Origin: Nitrospira sp. UBA5698
GTDB taxonomy: Bacteria; Nitrospirota; Nitrospiria; Nitrospirales; Nitrospiraceae
Assembly (NCBI GenBank): GCA_002420115.1
Contig: DIHK01000062.1
Location: 1-64,000 of the forward strand
Reading direction: 5' to 3'
Length of the DNA stretch: 64,000 bases
In this document: one piece after another, positions 17,530-25,883 of the stretch
Position numbering within the stretch: the stretch's first letter is position 1
Layout: each line of letters opens with the position of its first letter
Program-made: the position numbers and the translations under genes
The notes under the pieces: model-generated
Told to the model about the DNA's origin: nothing
What the model saw: the letters and a program-made list of their open reading frames with translations, nothing else
The model's database searches: none

Positions 17530-18526
17530 AGCGCCCGTCCTGTCCGAGGCCGATCATCCTCCTGAGAAGATTGTGGTCATCCCTGATGGGGCCACATTCA
17601 ACCAAGCGGCGACCCTCCTTGAACGGGAGCAATTGATCAGAAGTCGATCGGCGTTTCTCCTGTTGGGGAAATTCCAGGAGGCAGACCGTAAGATTCATCC
17701 TGGAGAATATGCGCTCCATGCCGCGATGCCGCCGGCGGAGATTCTGTCGAGGTTCTTGGCCGGTCGCGTGGTCTTGCATCCCATCACGATTCCTGAAGGC
17801 TATGTCATGAGTCAGATTGCAGATGTCCTTGAGGAGCATCACATCACCGCTCGCGAGGAGTTTCTCAGACTGGCATCGGACAAGTCATTTGTGAAGACGT
17901 TGGGCCTTGAGGCGGACTCGGTAGAAGGCTACCTCTACCCCGACACCTATAGGTTTGCGCGACCGACGGCGGCAAAAGACGTGATCAGAGCCATGGTGGA
18001 TCAATTGGATCATGTCATGACCCAAGAGTTGAAAGTGCGGGCGAAAGAGATCAACCTCACGGTCCACCAAGTCCTGACCCTTGCCTCGGTGATTGAAAAG
18101 GAAACGGGGGCGGGGGGGGAACGCCCACAGATTTCAGCTGTCTTTCACAATCGATTGAAGAAAAATATTCCGCTCCAGAGTGATCCGACCGTCATCTATG
18201 GGTTGCCGAACTTCGATGGGAATCTGCATAAGAAGGACCTTTCCCACCCCAGTCCCTACAATACCTATCGGTGGGCGGGGTTGCCGCCTGGTCCGATCGC
18301 CAGTCCTGGAGCAGAGGCGATCCGTGCGGCTCTGTATCCTGTTCCATCCGCGTACCTGTATTTCGTATCTCGAAATGATGGGACCCATCAATTTTCCGCC
18401 ACCTTGGTTGAACACAACAAGGCGGTGGAACGGTACCAAAAACGTCCATTCAGAAAAGAACGGCATTCGCAGACGTTTATAGTCCCGAAGAGCCATGCGA
18501 TCCATCACGAAGAAGGAGTCTCGTAG
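17444..18526 (+). CDS. mltG: Endolytic murein transglycosylase MltG
   Basis: A 360-residue YceG/MltG protein with a single N-terminal membrane helix (residues 5-24) followed by the periplasmic LysM-like and catalytic domains. The catalytic Glu lies in LASVIEKETG. Also visible are VEGYLYPDTY, SDPTVIYG and NTYRWAGLPPGPIASPG. The enzyme cuts nascent glycan strands and sets their length. The start must lie at 17444 because the membrane helix falls within the overlap with ruvX. deoC begins 3 nt after the stop. Confidence 0.96.
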   Translation: MMVRGILITAVTLVVLVGVVGYLMIRWAEAPVLSEADHPPEKIVVIPDGATFNQAATLLEREQLIRSRSAFLLLGKFQEADRKIHPGEYALHAAMPPAEILSRFLAGRVVLHPITIPEGYVMSQIADVLEEHHITAREEFLRLASDKSFVKTLGLEADSVEGYLYPDTYRFARPTAAKDVIRAMVDQLDHVMTQELKVRAKEINLTVHQVLTLASVIEKETGAGGERPQISAVFHNRLKKNIPLQSDPTVIYGLPNFDGNLHKKDLSHPSPYNTYRWAGLPPGPIASPGAEAIRAALYPVPSAYLYFVSRNDGTHQFSATLVEHNKAVERYQKRPFRKERHSQTFIVPKSHAIHHEEGVS

Positions 18527-18529
18527 CGC

Positions 18530-19207
18530 ATGTCACGTTGGAATCTTCCTGCATTCATCGATCATACCGTCTTGAGACCGGAGGCGACGAAGCACGATGT
18601 GCTTCGTCTCTGCGAAGAGGCGAAGACTCATGGGTTTACCGTCATATTTGTCCCGCCTTGTTACGTCGATGACGCGGCAGCGGCAATCGCGGGCACGAAC
18701 ATTCAGCTTGGGATCCCGATCGGATTTCCGCTGGGTGGCCACACGACGAACACCAAAGTCGCTGAAGCGGTCGATGCGGCCTCTCGCGGAGCCCTGGTGT
18801 TGGATATGGTGCTGAACGTCAGCAGACTGAAATCCGGTGACCACGACTATGTGCGGACGGATATTGCTGAAGTTGTGAAGGCGACACCTGGGGTTGAACA
18901 CAAGGTTATCCTTGAAACTTGCTATCTGACTCAGGATGAGAAGCGAGCCGCTTGTCATCTCGTCGTGGAGGCTGGAGCAGAGTATGTGAAGACCTCGACG
19001 GGGTTCGGTGCTGCCGGAGCGACTGTGGCAGATGTGCGTTTACTGAAAGAGACGGTGGCGGGGAGGGCCAAGGTCAAGGCCTCAGGCGGGATCCGGGATT
19101 GGAAGACGACACTGGCGATGCTCGAAGCCGGCGCGGATCGGATCGGCACGAGTGCCGGCCTGACGATTCTTGAGCAATGGCAGGCATCGTTTGGCAAGGG
19201 CGGATAG
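18530..19207 (+). CDS. deoC: Deoxyribose-phosphate aldolase
   Basis: The 225-residue class I aldolase cleaves 2-deoxyribose-5-phosphate to glyceraldehyde-3-phosphate and acetaldehyde. Motifs are DHTVLRPEAT at the N terminus and VLDMVLNVSRLKSGD. VILETCYLT and YVKTSTGFG (Schiff-base Lys) follow, then VKASGGI. It is directly attached to mltG and precedes the deoB-like gene, matching nucleoside catabolism gene order. Confidence 0.97.
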   Translation: MSRWNLPAFIDHTVLRPEATKHDVLRLCEEAKTHGFTVIFVPPCYVDDAAAAIAGTNIQLGIPIGFPLGGHTTNTKVAEAVDAASRGALVLDMVLNVSRLKSGDHDYVRTDIAEVVKATPGVEHKVILETCYLTQDEKRAACHLVVEAGAEYVKTSTGFGAAGATVADVRLLKETVAGRAKVKASGGIRDWKTTLAMLEAGADRIGTSAGLTILEQWQASFGKGG

Positions 19208-19298
19208 GATTATCGCAAGGGGTATATCGGTATTCGGTATGTGGTGATGAATTCTGCGGCCTTAGTTGTCTGAACTTTCTACCCTATCTCCGTATAGA

Positions 19299-19684
19299 TC
19301 CTCTTGATGGTTCCATACGTCTCTATGTTGACTCATCGTCATTTTGTTAGAGTGAGTCGATGATCAAGCGCGTCATCATTCTTGTGCTGGGTTGGCATGG
19401 GATCGGAGCCTTACCGGATGCGGCGGACTACGGCGATGCTGTGGCGAGCGGCCTTGTCCATCTTACCGCGATGAATTGTGCGGTCCAGTTGCCAGAATCT
19501 TCTTCCTCTATGTCCTCTTGGTTCGTTCCATACGTCTCTATGTTGATTCTTGGTGAAATTGGTAGAGTCAGCCGATGATCAAGCGCGTCATCCTCCTTGT
19601 CATGGATGGATGCGGGGTCGGAGCCTTGCCGGATGCGGCAGACTACGGCGATGCTGAGGCGAACACTCTTGTCCATCTGGCTGA
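19299..19684 (+). repeat. Imperfect direct repeat covering the deoB 5' end
   Basis: Two copies about 170 bp long, offset by exactly 215 bp, cover roughly 19299-19470 and 19513-19684. Each copy includes CCTCTTG, then TTCCATACGTCTCTATGTTG, then the start ATGATCAAGCGCGTCAT, and then codons for GALPDAADYGDA. I estimate identity of roughly 85 percent. The spacing is not a multiple of three, so the copies read in different frames. Confidence 0.9.
19360..19578 (+). pseudogene. Truncated duplicate of the deoB 5' end / possible leader ORF
   Basis: The first ~38 codons (MIKRVIILVLGWHGIGALPD and on to the LVHL segment) duplicate the start of the downstream deoB-like gene. Homology then stops and unrelated codons follow to a TGA at 19576-19578. 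The MDG metal-ligand motif of the parent is changed to LGW, so the fragment cannot be an enzyme. Its stop overlaps the ATG of the real gene (ATGA), so if translated it would couple to that gene as an accidental leader peptide of 72 residues. Confidence 0.8.
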
Positions 19685-20732
19685 GTCCGTTGGGGGCCTC
19701 AGCCTTCCTAACTTAGAAATGCTTGGACTGGGCCATATCGCTCAGATCACAGGTGTGCGGGCCATGGGACAACCCAACGGATGCTTCGGGCGTCTGGCCT
19801 TCGCATCGGCGGGGAAAGATTCCGTGGTGGGATATTGGGAAATGAGCGGGGTGGTTCAGCATGAGGGCGCGGCTGTTTGCCGTTCAGGTGTGCCCACGTC
19901 GATCGTGGATTTGATCGAGCAAGTATTCGGAAGAAAGTCGATCGGCAGAGAGGTGGCGCTGATGGCGGCGATGCTCCGTCGATATGGCGTGGAGCATATG
20001 GCGACGGGAGCGCCCATACTCTGGGCCGACGGAGGCAATACCTGTTTCCTGGCCATGCATGAATCCATCATGGCCGTATCAGAATTCCAGCATCGCTGCC
20101 GTGAAGTGCGAAAAGCGGCAAAGGATGCGGGGATACTCCTTCGTGTCGTCGCGCAGCCGGTGAGTGGGGGGCATGATCACCTTCGTCCGTACGCTGGACG
20201 GAAGGATTGTGTGCATGAGCCGGCTGGTGTGACGATGTTCGATGTGTTGAGTCGATCGGGTCAGATTGCGATGGGGGTCGGGAAAGTCTATGATCTCTTC
20301 AGCGGTCGTGGATTTACAAAAGCCTTTCCGATTGCATCGGGGATTGCAGGCTTGGAAGAAGTGGTCGGCATGTTGAACAAAGTTCCGCGCGGGCTCCTGG
20401 TTGCCAGTGTGGACCAGTGGTCAGAAGAGCCGACACAGATGGCCAGGGCTCTGCAAGAGTTTGATCGTCGGTTGCCGGAGTTATTCGAAAAGTTACGCCC
20501 CGGCGATATGGTCATTGTGACAGGTGATCATGGCCGGGACGGTTCATTGCCCGGCAAGACGTTGACCCGCGAATATGTTCCTCTCTGCGTCACCGGTCCC
20601 AAACTGGCGCAAGGTGTCGATTTGGGAACCAGGGTGACGGCGGCGGACGTGGGGCAAACGATTGCGGAAGCCCTGGGTGCTGATCGGGTGCTCCATGGCG
20701 AGAGTTTTCTCAGTGCGCTGAAGTCGGGGTAG
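19575..20732 (+). CDS. Phosphopentomutase-like protein, divergent at the active site
   Basis: The 385-residue protein is a full-length DeoB homologue of the alkaline-phosphatase superfamily: VILLVMDGCGVGALPDAADY at the N terminus, and GDHGRDG and LTREYVPLCVTGP at the C terminus. Compared with canonical DeoB recalled from memory, GKDTxxGHWE is GKDSVVGYWE. The VDFD(x)4GHRRD ligands are absent (aligned segment VASVDQWSEEPTQM), and TDHTREY is KTLTREY. Ligands of one metal site (Asp of MDG, Asp-His of GDHG) remain, while those of the other are missing. Mutase activity is therefore doubtful. The deoC context still suggests deoxynucleoside catabolism. Confidence 0.85.
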   Translation: MIKRVILLVMDGCGVGALPDAADYGDAEANTLVHLAESVGGLSLPNLEMLGLGHIAQITGVRAMGQPNGCFGRLAFASAGKDSVVGYWEMSGVVQHEGAAVCRSGVPTSIVDLIEQVFGRKSIGREVALMAAMLRRYGVEHMATGAPILWADGGNTCFLAMHESIMAVSEFQHRCREVRKAAKDAGILLRVVAQPVSGGHDHLRPYAGRKDCVHEPAGVTMFDVLSRSGQIAMGVGKVYDLFSGRGFTKAFPIASGIAGLEEVVGMLNKVPRGLLVASVDQWSEEPTQMARALQEFDRRLPELFEKLRPGDMVIVTGDHGRDGSLPGKTLTREYVPLCVTGPKLAQGVDLGTRVTAADVGQTIAEALGADRVLHGESFLSALKSG

Positions 20733-20806
20733 TGCGGAGTGAGAAGTGAATGGTAAGGGGTGAAGGGTGAGGGGCCAGCCGGGAAAGATCAGTCGGAGTC
20801 ATTTGC

Positions 20807-21268
20807 ATGTCGTTTGAAGCGAAACTGAAAGAGTTAGGAGTGACGCTGCCGGATCCGCCGAAACCGGTCGCCAATTACGTGCCGGTCGTTCGGGTTGGTG
20901 ACCTCTTGTTTCTCTCCGGTGTCCTGCCGTCGCGCGATGGCCAGCTTGTGATGATCGGCAAGCTTGGACAGAATTTGTCTATCGAGCAGGGGATGGAAGC
21001 CTCCCGCATCGCCGTGCTGAATGGGCTCAGCATTATTCAAAGCGAAGCAGGGTCATTGGATCGTGTGAAGCGTATCGTCAAAATGGTGGGCCACATTGCG
21101 TCAGCCCCTGGGTTTACCGATCAACCGCAAGTGCTCAACGGTGCTTCCGATCTGCTCGTATCCCTGTTCGGCGAGGCTGGTCGACATGCTCGTGTTGCCG
21201 TCGGGGCTGCTGAGCTTCCCCGCCAGGCGCCGGTCGAAATCGAATTGATTGTGCAGCTTCTCTCCTAG
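20807..21268 (+). CDS. RidA family protein
   Basis: The 153-residue YjgF/YER057c/UK114-like protein is of the longer RidA subtype, starting with KLKELGVTLPDPPKPVANYVP. LLFLSGVLPSRDGQ, ASRIAVLNGLSII and GFTDQPQVLNGASDLL follow. The usual catalytic Arg of RidA in the R-A-A/V-V-G context is seen as ARVAVGAAELP. Archetypal RidA deaminates reactive enamines; this subtype's substrate is less certain. It lies 75 nt after the deoB-like gene. Confidence 0.88.
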   Translation: MSFEAKLKELGVTLPDPPKPVANYVPVVRVGDLLFLSGVLPSRDGQLVMIGKLGQNLSIEQGMEASRIAVLNGLSIIQSEAGSLDRVKRIVKMVGHIASAPGFTDQPQVLNGASDLLVSLFGEAGRHARVAVGAAELPRQAPVEIELIVQLLS

Positions 21269-21361
21269 TCCGCCTTGACTCTTCAAAAAACCACTTGTTA
21301 AAGTCGTGCATGGTGCACGTCATGGCTTCATCCCTCCCGTGTTTTTTCTGAAAGGTCACCC

Positions 21362-23098
21362 ATGCAACGAATTGTTACGTTCACCACATTCCTTGTGTTG
21401 TTGCTGACTCTCTCAAACACCGATACATATGCGGCGGGTAAGGGTAAGGCAATCGAGGCCAAGGTTACTGTTGAACTCTCGACTACCATGGCAACTCCCG
21501 GCGCGACGGTTATGCTCAATGGAAAGGGGTTCGGCCCGTACAAGTCGACGGCGTTCAACAGAGTAATCATCAATGGCCTGTCGGCTCTGGTGCAACGATG
21601 GGAACCTGAGCTTATTGAGGTCAAAGTTCCGTTTAAGGCAACGAGTGGATTCATCGAGGTGATGATCGGGAAGAAGAAGGTGCTTGCCGGGCTGTTGACG
21701 ATTGTCATGCCACAGATTGAGGACATCACACCGACGGAAGCCGAACGTGGCGGTACGCTTCAAATCACGGGGAGGAATTTTGGTCTGTCCGCTGGCGCGC
21801 GCGACCCCAATACGATGTTCGGGGTGAACGATGTGATCGTTGGAGGAGTGGTCGTTCGACCTCGGCGCTGGAAGGATGACACCATCGAGCTTGAGATCCC
21901 TGCCAATGCCACGAGCGGCGATGTGGTGGTTCGGCTGGCGTCTTCGGACCCCCTTCCTGACGGGTCATGCTGTGCGCCTGTTGAGTACGTCAACAGTAAT
22001 GCGGTGCCATTGAAACTGATGCCTTCCATTCGAGTGGATCCGGTCAGTGGGCCTGTCGGGACGAAGGTGGTGCTTTTCGGCCAAGGATTTGGTCAATCGA
22101 AAGAGCGGATGGATGACGGTGTGCTGATCGCCGGAAAACCTGCGACGATTGCCCAATGGAAGGACGATGTGATCGTGGTCCATGTTCCCCTTGATGCCGA
22201 GTCTGGTCCGCTGGTGTTGCGACGGCAGGGGCAAGAGCGGGTACTGACACAGTTTACGGTTCATGTTCCTCATATCACGACGTTGAGCCCTTCCAGCGCT
22301 CCGATCGGGACATTGCTCAGGATCAGCGGTGAACATTTCGGTTTCTATTCGGAAAGCGGGGCGACTCCGTACAACTTCATGGATTTCAATACGGGTCAGA
22401 ATCGAGTGGAGATCGGTGGGGTCCCGGCCGTCATCTATCGATGGAACGACGATCGGATCGATGTGTGGGTGCCATTCAGTGCAAAAAGCGGGAAGGTGGT
22501 GATCTACCGGAGTGCCACCAGGCCGAATCTGGGGGGGCTCTGCTGCGCCGAACGAGGGGCGATGGCGATTGAGGCAGGAGACTTCACGCTGGTGACGCCT
22601 ACGGTTGACGCGTATGACCCCAAGTCAGCTGGGTTGGATGCGACCGTGACCATTAAGGGAAGTGGATTTGGGACGTTCTTGAAGACCGCAGAACATGCTG
22701 ATCTTGGATTAAATCAAAAGGCGTACAAACGGCGCTCTGACATTGAGATCAACGAGCCGGAGGCCGGTACGACAGTGTTGTCGAACGTCTCCCGCACGGA
22801 AGTTCTGTTCAATGGTGCTGCCGCTTTGGTGCAGTCATGGACGGATCAGGAGATCGTGGTGAAAGTTCCCCACCGGAACCTGTATGGGATTGGAAAGAAG
22901 GGCGACTTTTTCGATAATCTTGCCACAGGGCCTCTCGTGGTCCGCCGAGGATCTTGGGATCTCTTGCCTGACGGCACCTGCTGCTCACCGAAAAAGTGGA
23001 TGACCGTAGAAGCCGGCCAGTTCACCATCGAGGCGAAGGGGCTTCCTGACGATGGGTATTGGACGAATAACAGGCCTGATGCGAGTACCACTCAATAA
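21362..23098 (+). CDS. Exported IPT/TIG-repeat protein
   Basis: A 578-residue protein with a signal peptide (LVLLLTLSNTDTYAAG) followed by five IPT/TIG Ig-like domains. Each opens with a P-x-(A/S)-x-x-G-x-x-(L/V)-x-(I/L)-x-G-x-x-FG pattern, for example GATVMLNGKGFG and GTLLRISGEHFG. Three domains contain an adjacent Cys pair (GSCCAP, GLCCAE, GTCCSP), which is unusual and may form vicinal disulphides or bind metal. The C terminus is short and uncharged, without an anchor. The stop overlaps the next start (TAATG). A surface or secreted adhesion-like or assembly role is inference. Confidence 0.85.
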   Translation: MQRIVTFTTFLVLLLTLSNTDTYAAGKGKAIEAKVTVELSTTMATPGATVMLNGKGFGPYKSTAFNRVIINGLSALVQRWEPELIEVKVPFKATSGFIEVMIGKKKVLAGLLTIVMPQIEDITPTEAERGGTLQITGRNFGLSAGARDPNTMFGVNDVIVGGVVVRPRRWKDDTIELEIPANATSGDVVVRLASSDPLPDGSCCAPVEYVNSNAVPLKLMPSIRVDPVSGPVGTKVVLFGQGFGQSKERMDDGVLIAGKPATIAQWKDDVIVVHVPLDAESGPLVLRRQGQERVLTQFTVHVPHITTLSPSSAPIGTLLRISGEHFGFYSESGATPYNFMDFNTGQNRVEIGGVPAVIYRWNDDRIDVWVPFSAKSGKVVIYRSATRPNLGGLCCAERGAMAIEAGDFTLVTPTVDAYDPKSAGLDATVTIKGSGFGTFLKTAEHADLGLNQKAYKRRSDIEINEPEAGTTVLSNVSRTEVLFNGAAALVQSWTDQEIVVKVPHRNLYGIGKKGDFFDNLATGPLVVRRGSWDLLPDGTCCSPKKWMTVEAGQFTIEAKGLPDDGYWTNNRPDASTTQ

Positions 23099-24081
23099 TG
23101 CTGGTTCCACTGCACGGTGTCTTCATCCGATCGCGTATCATCTCCTTGTTGCTGGTGGTGCTGGGGTTTCCACAACTGGCCACAAGCAGTGAGAGCACTC
23201 TTTCGATCACGACCCAAGCGAGTACGACAAAATCCACCTTGCTGAGCGTTCAGTTTCCTACGCCTCAACAGGGCTGGGCAGTGGGATCTGGCGGAACTAT
23301 CCTAAAGACCGTTGACGGCGGGAAAAAATGGAAACGCGTGGCTAGTGGAACAACTGCCTTGCTCACGAGCGTGTTTTTTACCGATTCGTCGAACGGATGG
23401 GTGACCGGTGCTGGAGGATGGCTCAGCCGCACGATGAACGGGGGGGAGTCCTGGTCTCCGCAGTCTCTCGCGACACAGCAGCCGCTCTACGCTGTCTCCT
23501 TTCCATCTCCCAGTATCGGGTGGGTTGTTGGGGGAGGCGGAACTATCTTTCATACCACGGATGGAGGCCAGCATTGGAACGAGCAGGTCAGCGGCACGAT
23601 GGCGGCGCTCTATGCCGTACAGTTTCTCGATGAACAGAAGGGGACTATCGTCGGCGCACTAGGAACGATCCTCTCGACATCTGATGGCGGCGTGACATGG
23701 ACCGCACAAGGCACGCAGAGTGCAGTCACCTTGTTCGACGTTTCTTTCACTGATGCCTCAACTGGTTGGGCGGTCGGCAATGCAGGGGCGCTGTTTCAAA
23801 CGACAGATGGGGGCGCCAAATGGGTGGATCAGACTCTGCCTTGTGGAATTACTTGTACGAAACTCACTGATTTGTTGAAGGTCCGGTTTACGAGCCGGCG
23901 CGAAGGTTGGATCGTGGGCGAACGAGGAACGTTGTATCGGACAACCGACGCCGGTCTCACCTGGAGCGAGGGAAAATCGATAGCCCCTGCGTCGTTATTT
24001 GGCCTCAGCTTTCCCGATGTTGCACAAGGGTGGGCGAGCGGGGAAAATGGAACCATCGTTCATCTGCAACTGAGCCACTGA
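23098..24081 (+). CDS. Exported Ycf48-like beta-propeller (BNR-type repeats)
   Basis: The 327-residue protein has an N-terminal signal peptide and about seven repeats. They share the pattern V-x-F-x-x-x-x-x-GWAVG-x-GGTIL-x-T-x-DGG-x-x-W, the signature of the photosystem II assembly factor Ycf48/HCF136 family and related sialidase-like propellers. In non-photosynthetic bacteria such proteins are extracellular or periplasmic with mostly unknown roles. The TAATG junction couples it to the TIG-repeat gene, so the pair probably acts together. Confidence 0.88.
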   Translation: MLVPLHGVFIRSRIISLLLVVLGFPQLATSSESTLSITTQASTTKSTLLSVQFPTPQQGWAVGSGGTILKTVDGGKKWKRVASGTTALLTSVFFTDSSNGWVTGAGGWLSRTMNGGESWSPQSLATQQPLYAVSFPSPSIGWVVGGGGTIFHTTDGGQHWNEQVSGTMAALYAVQFLDEQKGTIVGALGTILSTSDGGVTWTAQGTQSAVTLFDVSFTDASTGWAVGNAGALFQTTDGGAKWVDQTLPCGITCTKLTDLLKVRFTSRREGWIVGERGTLYRTTDAGLTWSEGKSIAPASLFGLSFPDVAQGWASGENGTIVHLQLSH

Positions 24082-24146
24082 ACGCACTAAATCTCTCTGA
24101 CAGACAACCAGTTCATGACTGGTACTACAGAGATGGGGGAATGCTC

Positions 24147-24818
24147 CTACGATCCCTTGGGTCTGCCGCGAGGATGAAGCGTCGATTCCATACCGAACCG
24201 CTTTGCCATCCGATTCACCCAGGCCTCGTTGCCGAATGGCCGTCCTCGCTGCACACTCACGCGAAGGGATTCCAGCTCCTCGCCCGTTTCAGGGCTGTTT
24301 ACTCGCGTCATCCAATTGCGTGAGGGAGGGACCGGCCAATCACTGAGCCAGGCTGTGAGTGTCGGGTTCCCTTGGGTGCGTCGCCATAGGCTACTCCATC
24401 GCCATTTTTCCGCTTGTCTAACCAGCTTGGCCCGCAGCGCATTCCGTTCCACATAACGTGCCACGGCCAAAAAATGCTCATCGGTCTGAACGGGGAAGGA
24501 TTTGAAGCGGCCCTGATAGACGGGACCCGTGCCTGCTGTCTCATGCTCGACATGCCAGCGTTGCGTATGGGTCACGGTGATCCAGCGGAGGATTTCCGAG
24601 AGCTCTCCATCCTGGCGTGGCCAGAGGAGGAGGTGCCAGTGATTGGGCATGAGGCAATAGGCGGCGATGCGAATGCGAAAGGTAGCGTGGGCTTCCGCCA
24701 AAATGGTCTCAAAGGCCATGTAATCGGACGGGGTTTCAAACAATGGGAGTCGGCCCACCCGACGGTTCAAAACATGATAGGCGAGGTTGCCGGCAGCAAG
24801 GCGAGGACGACGTGGCAT
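24147..24818 (-). mobile_element. REP-associated tyrosine transposase (RAYT, Y1/HUH family)
   Basis: A 223-residue single-strand DNA transposase-like protein. The HUH motif is NHWH (His60, His62) in AAYCLMPNHWHLLLW. The catalytic Tyr is Tyr122 in the ARYVERNALRAKLV segment. The N terminus MPRRPRLAAGNLAYHVLNR is typical of this class. RAYTs are usually single-copy and domesticated, and act on short REP palindromes. I see no classical REP pair directly flanking it. The motif GAGACCCGACCCC lies just upstream near 24861-24873. Confidence 0.9.
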
Positions 24819-24904
24819 AGGGAATCTTGTATCCGGCTCATCATAGGGTTGTCAAGAAAAGAGACCCGACCCCATAATAAGTCAAGGAAAGTCGAAAGCT
24901 GCTT

Positions 24905-25078
24905 TTAGTTTGCGGCAACGGTCTCAGATTCTTTGGCCGCAAGACTCTTTCGGCGATTCTTGGAAATGGTGCGGTCGATGATCGCACAGCAATTGAGGCA
25001 TTTCCAGGCGTAGAACACGAGAAAGAAATCAGAGAAGCGCTCTAGCAACATGGTCCCTTTGCATTTTGGACAATCCAT
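24905..25078 (-). CDS. Small two-CxxC (zinc-ribbon-like) protein, 57 residues
   Basis: The peptide starts MDCPKCKGTMLLERF and later contains WKCLNCCAIIDRTISKNRR. The two CxxC pairs are about 22 residues apart, which fits a zinc ribbon. The ribosome binding site AGGAGG lies 5-6 nt before the ATG. A paralogue-like protein with the same layout occurs at 55653-55838. Function unknown; single-zinc regulators or ribosome-linked factors are possible. Confidence 0.7.
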   Translation of the reverse strand: MDCPKCKGTMLLERFSDFFLVFYAWKCLNCCAIIDRTISKNRRKSLAAKESETVAAN

Positions 25079-25883
25079 CGATCCCTCCTAGGTTGAGTTG
25101 GTCCACCAGTCTCGGTGGTGGTCACGCAAGAAGCGCGCCTGATCGTCATGCCATGATTTGACAGTGATTTATGCAGTACTTAGTTAAATTATATTAGTAA
25201 TAATTCAAAATATTGACAGCGCGAGATGGTCTGGCGCGTCAATCTCGTGACGGTGCTCCGGTGGAACATCATTGGGTGATTGACATAATAACAGTAATAA
25301 TAGGGTCGGGAGTCTTTATGTGCTGGGGTTCTTGCTGCAAGAGTTATATTTGTGCCAGTACCGATACTCACTCTTTATTACAAACACAACGGAGGCACTT
25401 CTGCCGGTACTGCTCTCTCTTGTGGTAGTGTATAAAGACTTATACCTACGTTATTCAGGCTGGCTTGTATCACGACTCAGCGCACGGGGAGAGTATCGTT
25501 GTGAGGGGGAATCTCCGTTCGGTGGAGGACGGTTCGTGTATGAATAAGATGCTTACACATGCTCGCATGTAGGAGCGCATCACCATTCATGAACTGGGGG
25601 GGGTAGGTTGAGAGGGGATCTTATGTTACAGTCTAGTCCTAGATTATGGTGGATTCGCTGAAATGCACGATCGCACAGCCTCTTCACGACAGTGCAGGAT
25701 CTTTGTGGGAGATGCGTGAGCTAGGCGATTCTGGCCAAAGTCTGTTCTTGTAGCTTTGTGGTTTCGCTTGATGAGCAAGAAGCCGTCGAGCCTGTCCCGC
25801 TACTCTTAGACATGACTGGTGAATGAGAAACGTGCGAGACAGAGTGCCCCCATTCGGACATTAGGACAGGAGGGATCACGTTC
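25079..25883. other. Low-GC intergenic region with inverted repeats
   Basis: No gene is supported. Bases 25165-25215 are strongly AT-rich compared with the window. An inverted repeat at 25212-25243 pairs ATTGAC-GCGC with GCGC-GTCAAT around an 11-nt loop with one bulged A. A second, GTATAA-AGAC-TTATAC, lies at 25430-25445. TGGGGTTCTTGCTGCA at 25324-25339 has the GG-N10-GC spacing of a sigma-54 promoter, but only a weak match otherwise. The likely target is the export gene at 25884. Confidence 0.45.

Noticed and set aside
20733..20806. Purine-rich GGGGTGAAGGGTGAGGGG stretch between the deoB-like gene and the RidA gene
   Set aside because: Short imperfect G/A-rich run; too short to call a repeat array or regulatory element.
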